Shown here in pieces: positions 7,786 to 15,808 of a stretch of 30,339 bases of DNA. Both the position numbers and the translations under genes were made by a program. The stretch is from positions 1 through 30,339 of the forward strand of contig CAZUQP010000003.1 of the NCBI GenBank assembly GCA_964622455.1, in the 5' to 3' direction. The stretch is from CAZUQP01 sp964622455. GTDB lineage: Bacteria; Pseudomonadota; Gammaproteobacteria; DSM-16500. Every line of letters begins with the position of its first letter. Position 1 is the stretch's first letter. Below the pieces are notes generated by a model. That model was not told the origin of the DNA. It made no database searches and saw nothing but the letters and a program-made list of their open reading frames with translations.

Positions 7786-8264
7786 AAGAATGGTGGATGA
7801 ATTTATCTTTACGGGAAAAACAAACCATCAGTATGGGCGGATTCATCATTATTTTATTTTTATTGTATGAAATAATTTACTCGCCATTCACTCATAAAAT
7901 TGCGCGTTTACGGCAAGAAGTGCAACACAATCATGAATTATTAAATTTTATGAAAAATACAGATCAACAATTACGAACACTTACAAAAACATCTCAAGAA
8001 AACCAATCCCGTTTACAAGGTTCTCTCTTAAGTGCTATGCAAAATGAGATTAGTCAAAGTCCATTCGCCCGTCAAGTGACAACTTTACATCAAGCGGAAA
8101 ATAATTCCGTACAACTTAATTTACAAAAAATTAGTTTTGATCAACTGATCACATGGTTAACTACTTTGTCAAAACAATATGGTTTCATCGTCAGCCAAAT
8201 CACCATCACTCCTATTAAAAAACCGGGAGAAGTGAATGCTAATATGGTAATAAAATCAAACTAA
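7782..8264 (+). CDS. gspM: T2SS inner-membrane protein GspM
   Basis: A 160-aa bitopic protein with a short cytoplasmic N-terminus containing LSLREKQTI, which is typical of GspM, one membrane segment (about residues 17-35), a coiled-coil stretch (about 38-75) and a periplasmic ferredoxin-like domain with FDQLITWLTTLSKQYGF. GspM stabilises GspL. Its start overlaps gspL by ATGA. It is the last gene of the cluster: the next gene comes from the opposite strand and overlaps its stop by 9 bases. No gspN follows. Confidence 0.92.
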   Translation: MKEWWMNLSLREKQTISMGGFIIILFLLYEIIYSPFTHKIARLRQEVQHNHELLNFMKNTDQQLRTLTKTSQENQSRLQGSLLSAMQNEISQSPFARQVTTLHQAENNSVQLNLQKISFDQLITWLTTLSKQYGFIVSQITITPIKKPGEVNANMVIKSN

Positions 8265-8975
8265 CGTCAGAGAATTAACAGGCCTGACCCAAGGATGCAA
8301 TCCTCGTAATTCATTGGGCAAATGTGCAGTCGTTGCAGAAGCTTCAGCATTCGTTACAAAATTTCCAAATGTCAAAACATACCAATCGCGTCCATTATGT
8401 TTGGTCTGATATACATGTCCTGTATTTTTCAATTTAAGTTGTGATTGCAATATTTTGACAGAAGATAAATCGTAACTGCCAAATAATTGCAAAGCGTAAT
8501 GTTTCTTTGAAATAGAAGGCACTAAATGAGGAACAACTTGAGTGACATGCGTTTTTGTGACAGGCATTTTCTTAGATGGCGCGCGCACAGGTACAGGGGA
8601 CACTGCATGCATTAAAGCATCTTGCCGCTTAATTTGGTTGGAAAAACGATGGGCTCTTGGTGTTTTGTTAATAAGGTCAAGTGCGTGGATAGCGGGTTCA
8701 TAATGCTGTTCAGCCGCTTTATTGATCCAAAAAATGCCTGACTCCGTATCTTCAGGAACACCATATCCATAATAATACATATAACCAATTGCATATTGGG
8801 CTTCAGGATTTCCATTCACTGCAACAGGCAATAATTCATGAAAAGCTTCTTGATAATAACCTGATTGAAACGAGTATTTTCCTTGCTTAAATTGTTGAGA
8901 CATATTAGCCGACGTTGCGCACGCGCACAGGATAATGCCCATCATGATGATCAAGAAACATCGCACCACGTGCAC
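8256..8975 (-). CDS. Lipoprotein with Sel1-like repeat and C-terminal SPOR domain
   Basis: A 239-aa protein. The lipoprotein-type signal has a hydrophobic core ending LCAC, so Cys19 is the likely lipidated residue. Residues 26-60 look like a TPR/Sel1 lead-in, and residues 58-90 (EAQYAIGYMYYYGYG, then IFWINKAAEQ) are a good Sel1 unit. After a Pro/Lys linker, residues 158-235 have the SPOR pattern (YALQLFGSYD, then WYVLTFGNF), a fold that binds denuded septal peptidoglycan. The GTG at 8975 has GGGAG 7 bases upstream and lies 2 bases after gspC, so the two genes form one unit. The pairing with gspC suggests a role near the T2SS (for example peptidoglycan anchoring), but general cell-wall work is equally possible. 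Confidence 0.85.
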   Translation of the reverse strand: MHVVRCFLIIMMGIILCACATSANMSQQFKQGKYSFQSGYYQEAFHELLPVAVNGNPEAQYAIGYMYYYGYGVPEDTESGIFWINKAAEQHYEPAIHALDLINKTPRAHRFSNQIKRQDALMHAVSPVPVRAPSKKMPVTKTHVTQVVPHLVPSISKKHYALQLFGSYDLSSVKILQSQLKLKNTGHVYQTKHNGRDWYVLTFGNFVTNAEASATTAHLPNELRGLHPWVRPVNSLTLV

Positions 8976-8977
8976 TT

Positions 8978-9493
8978 TTATTCTCCCAATAACGATTTTG
9001 GCATTCCTTGAAACTGTAACGGTGTCCGTTGTAACGGCAACTTTTCCAATCGTCCTCCATTTTCTAAGATCACGCCATCTTGGGTAATAGCATAAATCTT
9101 CACCCCCGATGAAGGTAGTATATCACCGACTTGATATAATTTACCGGGTTGGTTTAACTCTGAAATAATCACTCTAGATAAAGAATCTGAGCTCGCTTTA
9201 ATCACCCCCACCAAACGAATTTGTAAACTCGTAATAGGCACCACTTGCTCAGCTACACCATACAAATGCCATTCAGGAATTTGAGCGACTAACGATGTGA
9301 GTTTTTGATCGGATTGCAGATCATTTTTATTTTGTTTTACCGACACTTTCGTTAATCTTGCATCTGACCACCAAGAAACAAGGGTCATTGAAAATGTGAT
9401 GATGAGCACTAAGAGCATGATGCCTAATAGGCTAAGGCCCAAACGGCGGCTTCCATGCATCGTGAAAAGCGGCGATAAAAGTTCGTCCAGCAT
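8978..9493 (-). CDS. gspC: T2SS inner-membrane protein GspC, short form without PDZ domain
   Basis: GspC connects the inner-membrane platform with the secretin GspD. The protein has a short cytoplasmic start, a membrane segment (LSLLGIMLLVLIITFSMTLV, about residues 23-42) and a periplasmic homology region (about 70-150) with LYGVAEQ, IRLVGVIKASSDS, SRVIISE, and YQVGDIL. The chain stops soon after, with no room for the PDZ or coiled-coil domain seen in many GspC proteins; short forms are known in Legionella. I chose ATG 9493, with GGGG about 6 bases upstream; a GTG at 9508 is in frame and possible. It is separated from the gspGHIJKLM cluster and transcribed toward it. Confidence 0.85.
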   Translation of the reverse strand: MLDELLSPLFTMHGSRRLGLSLLGIMLLVLIITFSMTLVSWWSDARLTKVSVKQNKNDLQSDQKLTSLVAQIPEWHLYGVAEQVVPITSLQIRLVGVIKASSDSLSRVIISELNQPGKLYQVGDILPSSGVKIYAITQDGVILENGGRLEKLPLQRTPLQFQGMPKSLLGE

Positions 9494-9520
9494 AACAACC
9501 CCATCCACACCATTAAGAAT

Positions 9521-9537
9521 ATATTACACTGGAGTGT
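9521..9537 (-). promoter_or_regulatory. Possible gspC promoter element with small dyad
   Basis: On the minus strand a -10-like TAATAT (9521-9526) is followed upstream by a 12-base perfect dyad ACACT-GG-AGTGT (9526-9537). It sits in the 75-base gap between hemB and gspC. No good -35 is visible. Weak evidence. Confidence 0.2.
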
Positions 9538-9583
9538 CTTATGAAATACACTGATCGTTTTGCTGATATCAATGAAGCACAAT

Positions 9584-10591
9584 TTATTCTTGCAGCCATT
9601 TTGCTGCTTGTTTCGCAAAATACGTTAAAATCGCATCAGCACCTGCGCGTTTGATTGCAATCAAGGATTCCATTGCGGCTGCTTTTTCATTGAGCCAACC
9701 TAATTGCGCCGCTGCTTTTAACATAGCATATTCACCGCTCACCTGATAAACAAATGTCGGCACTGAAAATAATTCTTTGGTTTGCCGCACAATATCTAAA
9801 TAAGGCATGCCCGGTTTAATCATCACCATATCCGCGCCTTCCTGCAAATCCAAATGAATTTCATGTAACGCTTCATTCGCATTGCGCGGATCCATTTGAT
9901 ATTGATGTTTATCAGCAGCACCTAATACATGCGCTGAACCCACCGCTTCACGAAACGGCCCATAAAAACTGGATGCATATTTTGCAGAATAAGCCAAAAT
10001 TTTAGTATTGATAAAACAGGCTTCCTCAAGCGCTGCTCGAATCATGCCAATCCGCCCATCCATCATATCAGAGGGTGCCACCACATCAGCGCCAGCCTCT
10101 GCATGAGACAATGCTTGTTTCACCAAAATATCTGTTGTTTCATCATTCAACACATAACCATTTTCATCAATCACGCCATCTTGTCCATGAGAAGTATAAG
10201 GATCTAAAGCTACATCAGTAATCACGCCTAATTCGGGAAAAGATTTTTTTAATGCACGGACTGCGCGTTGAATTAACCCTTCCGATTGATAAGCTTCTTC
10301 TGCATAGAGCGTTTTTTTATGTGATTCAATCACAGGGAAAAGCGCGATGGCTGGAATATTGAATTGTAATAATTCTTCTGCTTCTTGCAAAAGTAAATCA
10401 ATACTCATACGTTCAACACCGGGCATAGAGTGAATGACTTCACGCCGATTTTTTCCCTCTAAAATAAACAGAGGATAAATCAAATCATCGGTTGATAACC
10501 GAGTCTCTGCCATTAAACGACGAGAAAAAGAAGCAGCACGCATGCGGCGCAAGCGGGTCTTGGGAAAATAACGGTGTGTCTGTTTACGCAT
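9584..10591 (-). CDS. hemB: Delta-aminolevulinic acid dehydratase (porphobilinogen synthase)
   Basis: HemB condenses two 5-aminolevulinate molecules to porphobilinogen in haem synthesis, in the cytoplasm. The 335-aa sequence is full length. The two Schiff-base lysines are visible: Lys204 in YSAKYASSFYGPFR and Lys259 in MVMIKPGMPYLD. The metal-site region reads DVALDPYTSHGQDG at residues 126-139, with Asp where zinc enzymes such as that of E. coli carry Cys; this matches the magnesium-type, zinc-independent class known from Pseudomonas. The N-terminal arm (FPKTRLRRMR) is present. It stands alone, divergent from rsmJ over an 82-base gap. Confidence 0.97.
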   Translation of the reverse strand: MRKQTHRYFPKTRLRRMRAASFSRRLMAETRLSTDDLIYPLFILEGKNRREVIHSMPGVERMSIDLLLQEAEELLQFNIPAIALFPVIESHKKTLYAEEAYQSEGLIQRAVRALKKSFPELGVITDVALDPYTSHGQDGVIDENGYVLNDETTDILVKQALSHAEAGADVVAPSDMMDGRIGMIRAALEEACFINTKILAYSAKYASSFYGPFREAVGSAHVLGAADKHQYQMDPRNANEALHEIHLDLQEGADMVMIKPGMPYLDIVRQTKELFSVPTFVYQVSGEYAMLKAAAQLGWLNEKAAAMESLIAIKRAGADAILTYFAKQAAKWLQE

Positions 10592-10673
10592 AGTGTTCTC
10601 TTCAAATAATGATTGAAAATCGTTTTTACGCTATACTATCGAATGACTTTTAACTCTAACTCCACCTGATTTC

Positions 10674-11462
10674 ATGCAAAAAATTGCAGTCTATACCTTA
10701 CACACAGATCTTAAAACGGCTGCTAAAGCACTCGCTAAAAAATTACAACTTCCTTACACCAAAGAAGCTCTGTATTGGATTCTTCTGACTCCTGAGTATC
10801 TCGGCCTACAAAAAGTAAGCGAAAAATTGGCGCCATTATATATCGATTTCTCATCCGGCAAAATGGCCTATCGTCAACAGCATGCGAGTATTCGTGAAGA
10901 AACACTGGCCAAAGCCTTAGGGTTAAAACACGGTAAAGAACGTTATATCATCGATGCAACCGCAGGCTTAGCACGCGATAGTTTTATCATTGCAGCACTC
11001 GGTTTTAAAGTCGAACTGATTGAGCGATCTCCTATTATTTCGGCCTTGATCGAGGATGCTTTCAAACGTGCCAGAAATCACCCCCACATCGCCCCCATCA
11101 TTGAACGCATGCATCTTGTGACAGGTGACGCGATTACTTTATTAGCCAATCGCTCTGAACGCCCTGATATTATTTATCTTGATCCTATGTTTCCCCTACG
11201 AAAAAAATCTGCCCTACCCAAAAAAGATATGCAAATTTTTCATGATGTTATTGGCCCTGATGAAGATACCGATGAATTGCTTAAGACTGCCCTTGCTTGT
11301 GCTAAAGACCGCGTTGTGGTAAAAAGGGCACGGCTTTCGTCTGAATTAGGAAGGATAAAACCGAGCTTCGCTCTTTCAGGGACAAGCAGCCGTTTTGATA
11401 TTTACCTACTGAGACCCCATGGACATCCTGCATTATTTAACTCAATTTGTTCTGCACCTTGA
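10674..11462 (+). CDS. rsmJ: 16S rRNA (guanine-1516-N2)-methyltransferase RsmJ
   Basis: RsmJ (YhiQ family) methylates G1516 of 16S rRNA using S-adenosylmethionine. The Rossmann motif I is YIIDATAGLARDSFIIAALG (about residues 91-110), followed by the acidic end of strand 2, VELIERSP. The catalytic-region motif IIYLDPMFPLRKKSALPKKD is characteristic of this family. At 262 aa the length is normal. The ATG at 10674 follows a -10-like TATACT at 10632-10637; no good -35 is spaced to it. The end overlaps the start of dedA by 44 bases, so these two genes are coupled. Confidence 0.93.
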   Translation: MQKIAVYTLHTDLKTAAKALAKKLQLPYTKEALYWILLTPEYLGLQKVSEKLAPLYIDFSSGKMAYRQQHASIREETLAKALGLKHGKERYIIDATAGLARDSFIIAALGFKVELIERSPIISALIEDAFKRARNHPHIAPIIERMHLVTGDAITLLANRSERPDIIYLDPMFPLRKKSALPKKDMQIFHDVIGPDEDTDELLKTALACAKDRVVVKRARLSSELGRIKPSFALSGTSSRFDIYLLRPHGHPALFNSICSAP

Positions 11463-12066
11463 TGAACATCTCATTGCATTCGTCACCGCCTATGGTGCAT
11501 GGACTTATGTATTGCTATTTCTCATTATTTTTTGCGAGTCTGGCATCATTTTCACTGCATTTTTACCTGGCGATTCGCTTTTATTTGCAACGGGTGCACT
11601 GACAGCAAACATGTCGGGTATATTAAATATTCACTTGTTATTTATTTTATTAGTCGTGGCTTCCGTCAGTGGAAATGGATTGAATTATTTTACCGGCAAA
11701 TGGATTGGGCCGCGTATTTTCTTTTCTGGCAATTCCTGGATTTTCAATAGAAAACACGTTGAAAATGCCCATCGTTTCTATGAGCGTTATGGCGGAAAAG
11801 CAATTGTTGTCGCTCGATTTATACCTATCATACGTACCATTGTTCCTTTTATTGCTGGCATTGGCTACATGGCTTATCGTCATTTCTTTATTTTTAACCT
11901 AATAGGGGCGTTTCTATGGATCGGGATATTGGTCTATGGTAGTTTTTTATTCGGTAACATTCCCTTTGTTAAGCAACATTTTTCAATCGTCATTCTTGCT
12001 ATTGTTCTTATTTCGCTCAGCCCCCCGTTAATTGAATTTATTCGACATCAATCATCAAAACGGTAA
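11419..12066 (+). CDS. dedA: DedA-family inner-membrane protein
   Basis: A 215-aa polytopic membrane protein. The start region (MDILHYLTQFVLHLDEHLIA) and the motif FCESGIIFTAFLPGDSLLFA align with E. coli DedA itself, and VARFIPIIRTIVPFIAGIGYM carries the conserved Arg-Pro-Arg pattern of the family. Family members act in membrane lipid scrambling, undecaprenyl phosphate recycling and proton-motive-force homeostasis. The ATG lies 44 bases inside rsmJ, but the match of the first residues to DedA supports it. The 119 bases after it hold no gene and only a weak 5-bp inverted repeat. Confidence 0.92.
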   Translation: MDILHYLTQFVLHLDEHLIAFVTAYGAWTYVLLFLIIFCESGIIFTAFLPGDSLLFATGALTANMSGILNIHLLFILLVVASVSGNGLNYFTGKWIGPRIFFSGNSWIFNRKHVENAHRFYERYGGKAIVVARFIPIIRTIVPFIAGIGYMAYRHFFIFNLIGAFLWIGILVYGSFLFGNIPFVKQHFSIVILAIVLISLSPPLIEFIRHQSSKR

Positions 12067-12185
12067 ATTCTTCGATTATCCGCTAATTTATAACAACTTC
12101 TTTTATATTCTTTGATCTAGACAAAAGAGCAAGGTTCGGGCAGAATGCTCGTACACTGAATAAAGGCTTCTTAGTAGGATTGACC

Positions 12186-12632
12186 TTGGCGACTATTTTG
12201 ATATTACACGGCCCTAACTTAAATTTGCTTGGCACGCGGGAACCTAGTGTCTATGGCACTGGAACATTAGACGCTATCAATGCAGTGCTCATCACTCTCG
12301 CTAAGCAGCTTAAACATACTTTAACTGCTCTACAAAGTAATGCGGAATCTACGTTAATCGATTATATTCAGGAAACTTCACAGAACCAAACAGACTTTAT
12401 CATCTTTAATCCCGCAGCGCTTACGCACACAAGCATTGCATTACGTGATGCCTTACTTGCGGTCAATAAACCTTTTATCGAAGTGCATTTGTCCAATATT
12501 CATCGCCGTGAGCCATTTCGCCATCATTCTTATTTTTCGGATATTGCGCTAGGGACTATCACAGGGCTTGGTGCTGAAGGATACTCACTTGCACTTCGAT
12601 ATGCACATCATTATCTAACGAGAACGTCATAA
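12186..12632 (+). CDS. aroQ: Type II 3-dehydroquinate dehydratase
   Basis: AroQ converts 3-dehydroquinate to 3-dehydroshikimate in the shikimate pathway. The N-terminus ILILHGPNLNLLGTREPSVYG carries Arg18 and the catalytic Tyr23 on the flexible lid. Further, NPAALTHTSIALRDAL (75-90) and EVHLSNIHRREPFRHHS (99-115) carry His81 and the catalytic His101. The usual HEG after QSN is replaced by AES, a minor change. I chose TTG 12186, where AGGA is 6 bases upstream; an upstream TTG at 12180 abuts that site. The product is 148 aa. It heads the aroQ-accB-accC-prmA group, a common gammaproteobacterial order. Confidence 0.95.
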   Translation: MATILILHGPNLNLLGTREPSVYGTGTLDAINAVLITLAKQLKHTLTALQSNAESTLIDYIQETSQNQTDFIIFNPAALTHTSIALRDALLAVNKPFIEVHLSNIHRREPFRHHSYFSDIALGTITGLGAEGYSLALRYAHHYLTRTS

Positions 12633-12648
12633 GGAGAATATCAATTAT

Positions 12649-13104
12649 ATGGCCATGGACCTGCGAAAAATTCGCAAATTGATCGAACTGATTCAAGAAA
12701 CGGGGATTGCTGAAATTGAAATTCATGAAGGTGAAGAATCTGTGCGCATTAGCCGAGAAGCAAGCCGCGCAATGCCTTCTGTGACCACGCATATACCCGT
12801 CGGAAGCGTGACGACTTCCCTCCCCGCAGAAATTGCTCCCGCTACTCCTGCTCCCTCACCACACATTAATAAGCACAGCGTAAAAGCACCGATGGTAGGC
12901 ACGGTCTATCTTTCACCGTCACCCGGGGCAAAACCTTTTATTCAAGTAGGACAATCTGTTAAACCCGGCGACACGTTATGCTTGATTGAGGCCATGAAAA
13001 TGTTCAATCAAATTGAGGCAGATAAAACAGGCACAATTACGGCGATTCTTGTTGAAAGCGGGGTCCCTGTTGAATTTAATCAACCGCTGATTGTGATTGA
13101 ATAA
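12649..13104 (+). CDS. accB: Biotin carboxyl carrier protein of acetyl-CoA carboxylase
   Basis: AccB carries the biotin that shuttles CO2 in the first step of fatty-acid synthesis. The N-terminal helix MDLRKIRKLIELIQETGIAE is typical. A Pro/Ala linker (about 45-72) leads to the biotinyl domain (78-151), with KAPMVGTVYLSPSPG and the biotinylation motif EAMKMFNQI, in which Lys117 is the acceptor. AAGGAG lies 12 bases before the ATG at 12649 and 18 before an in-frame ATG at 12655. Sixteen bases separate it from aroQ and ten from accC, so it is within one operon. Confidence 0.96.
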   Translation: MAMDLRKIRKLIELIQETGIAEIEIHEGEESVRISREASRAMPSVTTHIPVGSVTTSLPAEIAPATPAPSPHINKHSVKAPMVGTVYLSPSPGAKPFIQVGQSVKPGDTLCLIEAMKMFNQIEADKTGTITAILVESGVPVEFNQPLIVIE

Positions 13105-13114
13105 GGGCTGAATC

Positions 13115-14455
13115 ATGCTAAATAAAGTTGTTATTGCCAATCGCGGGGAAATTGCACTCCGTATTTTACGTGCCTGTAAAGAATTAGGAATTAAAACAGT
13201 CGCTGTTCATTCAACAGCAGACCGCGACTTAATGCATGTTCGACTTGCCGATGAATCCGTTTGTATCGGCCCTGCACCTTCCGCTGAAAGTTATCTGAGT
13301 ATTCCAGCAATCGTAAGCGCTGCTGAAATTACTGACGCTGTTGCAATCCACCCGGGTTATGGTTTTTTAGCAGAAAATGCTGATTTTGCCGAACAAGTCG
13401 AAAAAAGCGGTTTTATTTTTATAGGCCCAAGACCAGACAGCATTCGTCAAATGGGCGATAAAGTGGCGGCCATTCAAGCCATGCGGCAATTGAAAATTCC
13501 CTGCGTACCAGGATCCAGCGAATCCATCGGCGATGATGATGCAGCCGCTATCAAAACAGCACGCGAAATAGGTTACCCTATTATCATTAAAGCTGCCGGT
13601 GGCGGCGGCGGTCGCGGCATGCGCGTCGTACATACCGAATCTCACTTATTAAATGCGATTGCCATGACACGCACAGAAGCGCGCGCTGCTTTTAATAACG
13701 ATAAAGTGTACATGGAAAAATATTTACAAAACCCCCGTCATATTGAAATTCAAGTCATTGGCGATGGCCAAGGAAATGCGATTCATTTGGGGGAACGCGA
13801 TTGCTCCATTCAGCGCCGCCATCAAAAAATCATTGAAGAAGCGCCTGCGCCCGGCATTACACCCGAACAACGAGCTGCCATTGGTGAACGATGCGCTAAA
13901 GCATGCCGCGATATGAATTACCGAGGTGCCGGCACTTTTGAATTTCTCTACGAAAACAAAGAATTTTATTTTATTGAAATGAATACCCGCATCCAAGTAG
14001 AACATCCTGTGACTGAAATGATTACGGGCATTGATATTGTCAAAGAACAATTGCGAATTGCGGCCGGAAACAAACTTTCTTTTACCCAAGAAGACATTAA
14101 AATTAAAGGACATGCGATTGAATGCCGTATTAACGCGGAAGATCCCCGCACATTTATCCCATCTCCAGGCACCATCAGCCATTTTCATGCGCCCGGCGGG
14201 CCTGGTATTCGCCTTGACTCACATATTTATAGCAGTTACAAAGTACCGCCTTATTATGATTCATTAATTGCTAAAATTATTGCGCATGGCGAAAACCGAG
14301 AAATTGCGCTGGCTAAAATGCGTAATGCATTGGAAGAAACTGTCATTGATGGAATCAAAACAAATTTACCGCTGCATCAAGATATTTTGCGCGGCAACAC
14401 ATTTCAACGCGGCATCGTCAATATTCATTATCTTGAACAATGGTTAAATCTTTAA
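13115..14455 (+). CDS. accC: Biotin carboxylase subunit of acetyl-CoA carboxylase
   Basis: AccC carboxylates the biotin of AccB with ATP and bicarbonate. The 446-aa chain is full length. Visible motifs are VVIANRGEIALRILRACKEL at the N-terminus, the ATP-grasp glycine loop GGGGGRGM at 162-169, and the active-site segment EMNTRIQVEHPVTE beginning at Glu288 with Asn290, Arg292 and Glu296, which coincide with the E. coli numbering. AAGGG lies 8 bases before the ATG. Its stop overlaps the prmA start in TAATG. Confidence 0.97.
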   Translation: MLNKVVIANRGEIALRILRACKELGIKTVAVHSTADRDLMHVRLADESVCIGPAPSAESYLSIPAIVSAAEITDAVAIHPGYGFLAENADFAEQVEKSGFIFIGPRPDSIRQMGDKVAAIQAMRQLKIPCVPGSSESIGDDDAAAIKTAREIGYPIIIKAAGGGGGRGMRVVHTESHLLNAIAMTRTEARAAFNNDKVYMEKYLQNPRHIEIQVIGDGQGNAIHLGERDCSIQRRHQKIIEEAPAPGITPEQRAAIGERCAKACRDMNYRGAGTFEFLYENKEFYFIEMNTRIQVEHPVTEMITGIDIVKEQLRIAAGNKLSFTQEDIKIKGHAIECRINAEDPRTFIPSPGTISHFHAPGGPGIRLDSHIYSSYKVPPYYDSLIAKIIAHGENREIALAKMRNALEETVIDGIKTNLPLHQDILRGNTFQRGIVNIHYLEQWLNL

Positions 14456-15333
14456 TGTCATTGATTGAATTACATGTTGAAACGAACGTAGAACATGCGG
14501 ATGCTTTAAGTGACCAATTGACACTTTTAGGCGCGCATGCCATTACTTTTCAAGATGCGGGCGATCAACCCTTGTATGAACCCAAGCCAGGCGCCTTGGA
14601 TTTATGGCCAACATTAAAAATGATTGGTCTTTTTGATGAGACTCTATCGGTTGAAGCCATTTTAGCTTTTCTGAAAGAACAACAGCGATCTGAACATATC
14701 AAAGAATTTTCAATCAAAAAAATAGTTGATCAAGATTGGGAACGCGCCTGCCTGGAATCATTTAAGCCCATGCCATTTGGCAAACGTCTATGGATTTGTC
14801 CAAGCTGGCAAACACCGCCCGATCCACTCGCTGTCAATCTTATTCTTGATCCAGGACTTGCCTTTGGTACAGGCACCCATCCAACGACCAGCCTCTGTTT
14901 GACGTGGCTTGAGCAACATATTCAGCCCCAACAATCTGTCATTGATTATGGCTGTGGGTCAGGCATTTTAGGGTTGGCCGCCTTGAAATTAGGGGCCAAA
15001 AAAGTCATTGCGGTTGATCATGACACACAAGCATTAGAAGCCACTCAAAAAAATGCGGCGCGCAATCATATGACTCCTAAACAACTGATCACTTGCTTAC
15101 CGCGTGATTTACCAACCCCTTTAAAAGCCGATCTTTTAATTGCAAATATTTTAGCAAGGCCACTCATTGAATTGGCGGAAAGCTTTGCTTCAATGACAAC
15201 CCATCAATTACTTTTATCGGGTATATTATATGAACAGATTGATTCTATCATTTCTGCCTACTCTACTTGGTTTAAACAAATAGAATCAATACGTCAAGAC
15301 GAATGGGCCGCCCTCTATTTTATGAAAAAATAA
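14455..15333 (+). CDS. prmA: Ribosomal protein L11 methyltransferase
   Basis: PrmA trimethylates ribosomal protein L11 with S-adenosylmethionine. The N-terminal domain (about 1-55, SLIELHVETN and AITFQDAGD) recognises L11. The catalytic domain has LDPGLAFGTGTHPTT, the SAM-binding VIDYGCGSGILGLAALKLGA and IANILARPL. I chose ATG 14455, because MSLIEL aligns with the start of E. coli PrmA and the codon shares a base with the accC stop (TAATG); an in-frame ATG at 14440 lies inside accC. The product is 292 aa. In enterics prmA is followed by dusB-fis; here fis follows directly and dusB is missing. Confidence 0.95.
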   Translation: MSLIELHVETNVEHADALSDQLTLLGAHAITFQDAGDQPLYEPKPGALDLWPTLKMIGLFDETLSVEAILAFLKEQQRSEHIKEFSIKKIVDQDWERACLESFKPMPFGKRLWICPSWQTPPDPLAVNLILDPGLAFGTGTHPTTSLCLTWLEQHIQPQQSVIDYGCGSGILGLAALKLGAKKVIAVDHDTQALEATQKNAARNHMTPKQLITCLPRDLPTPLKADLLIANILARPLIELAESFASMTTHQLLLSGILYEQIDSIISAYSTWFKQIESIRQDEWAALYFMKK

Positions 15334-15347
15334 CTGTAACGCACTAT

Positions 15348-15376
15348 TTGATCGAAGTACGATCAAAGTGTATAAT
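15348..15376 (+). promoter_or_regulatory. Sigma-70-type fis promoter with overlapping dyad
   Basis: TTGATC (15348-15353), a 17-base spacer and a perfect TATAAT (15371-15376) make a strong promoter. A perfect 7-bp inverted repeat TTGATCG-AAGTA-CGATCAA (15348-15366) covers the -35 and most of the spacer, an ideal place for a repressor or for autoregulation. The transcript would have a leader of about 55 bases before fis. Confidence 0.75.
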
Positions 15377-15437
15377 CCCTATCTTTGGGAAGAGATTGCA
15401 AGATCTTAATTGGAATTACTTGATTTGAGAGATGACA

Positions 15438-15743
15438 ATGGCTATTAACACAAATGGAGAAACCACAGATACAAAACTAAAAGCAACATCGCCTTTTACT
15501 GTTGCGCACAAAAACCAACCGCTGCATGACAGCGTTCGCCAAGCCCTTGAAAGCTATTTCACGCAATTAAAAGGCCAGGCACCCAACAATCTTTATGAAC
15601 TTGTGCTCGCGGAAGTAGAAGTGCCATTACTGGAAGCTGTAATGGAATACACGAAAGGCAATCAATCTCGTGCAGCAATTTTGCTTGGTTTAAGTCGCGG
15701 TACACTGCGCAAAAAGTTAAAAATTTACGGTATGTTAGACTAA
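15438..15743 (+). CDS. fis: DNA-binding nucleoid protein Fis
   Basis: Fis bends DNA, organises the nucleoid and regulates rRNA and many growth-phase genes; in Legionella and Coxiella relatives it also influences virulence genes. From about residue 28 the sequence follows E. coli Fis closely: PLHDSVRQALESYF, then NNLYELVLAEVEVPLLEAVM, then the helix-turn-helix GNQSRAAILLGLSRGTLRKK and the end KIYGMLD. I chose ATG 15438, since GAGAG (15427-15431) is 6 bases upstream; the ATG at 15432 directly abuts that site. The product is 101 aa. It has its own promoter and terminator. Confidence 0.96.
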   Translation: MAINTNGETTDTKLKATSPFTVAHKNQPLHDSVRQALESYFTQLKGQAPNNLYELVLAEVEVPLLEAVMEYTKGNQSRAAILLGLSRGTLRKKLKIYGMLD

Positions 15744-15766
15744 TTGTTTTCATACTTCGATTCATT

Positions 15767-15792
15767 AATCCCGCTTAGGCGGGATTTTTTTT
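15767..15792 (+). terminator. Rho-independent terminator after fis
   Basis: Perfect 8-bp stem AATCCCGC/GCGGGATT with loop TTAG (15767-15786), followed by a run of eight T (15785-15792). It closes the fis transcript and separates it from icmH. Confidence 0.93.
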
Positions 15793-15808
15793 GGCACAGG
15801 CTCTTCTA

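Noticed and set aside
12127..12150. Inverted repeat GAGCA/TGCTC upstream of aroQ
   Set aside because: A 5-bp stem with a 14-base loop and no T-run is too weak to call a terminator or riboswitch.
13724..14188. Long minus-strand open frame in accC
   Set aside because: accC is certain on the plus strand; the frame is an antisense shadow with no ribosome binding site.
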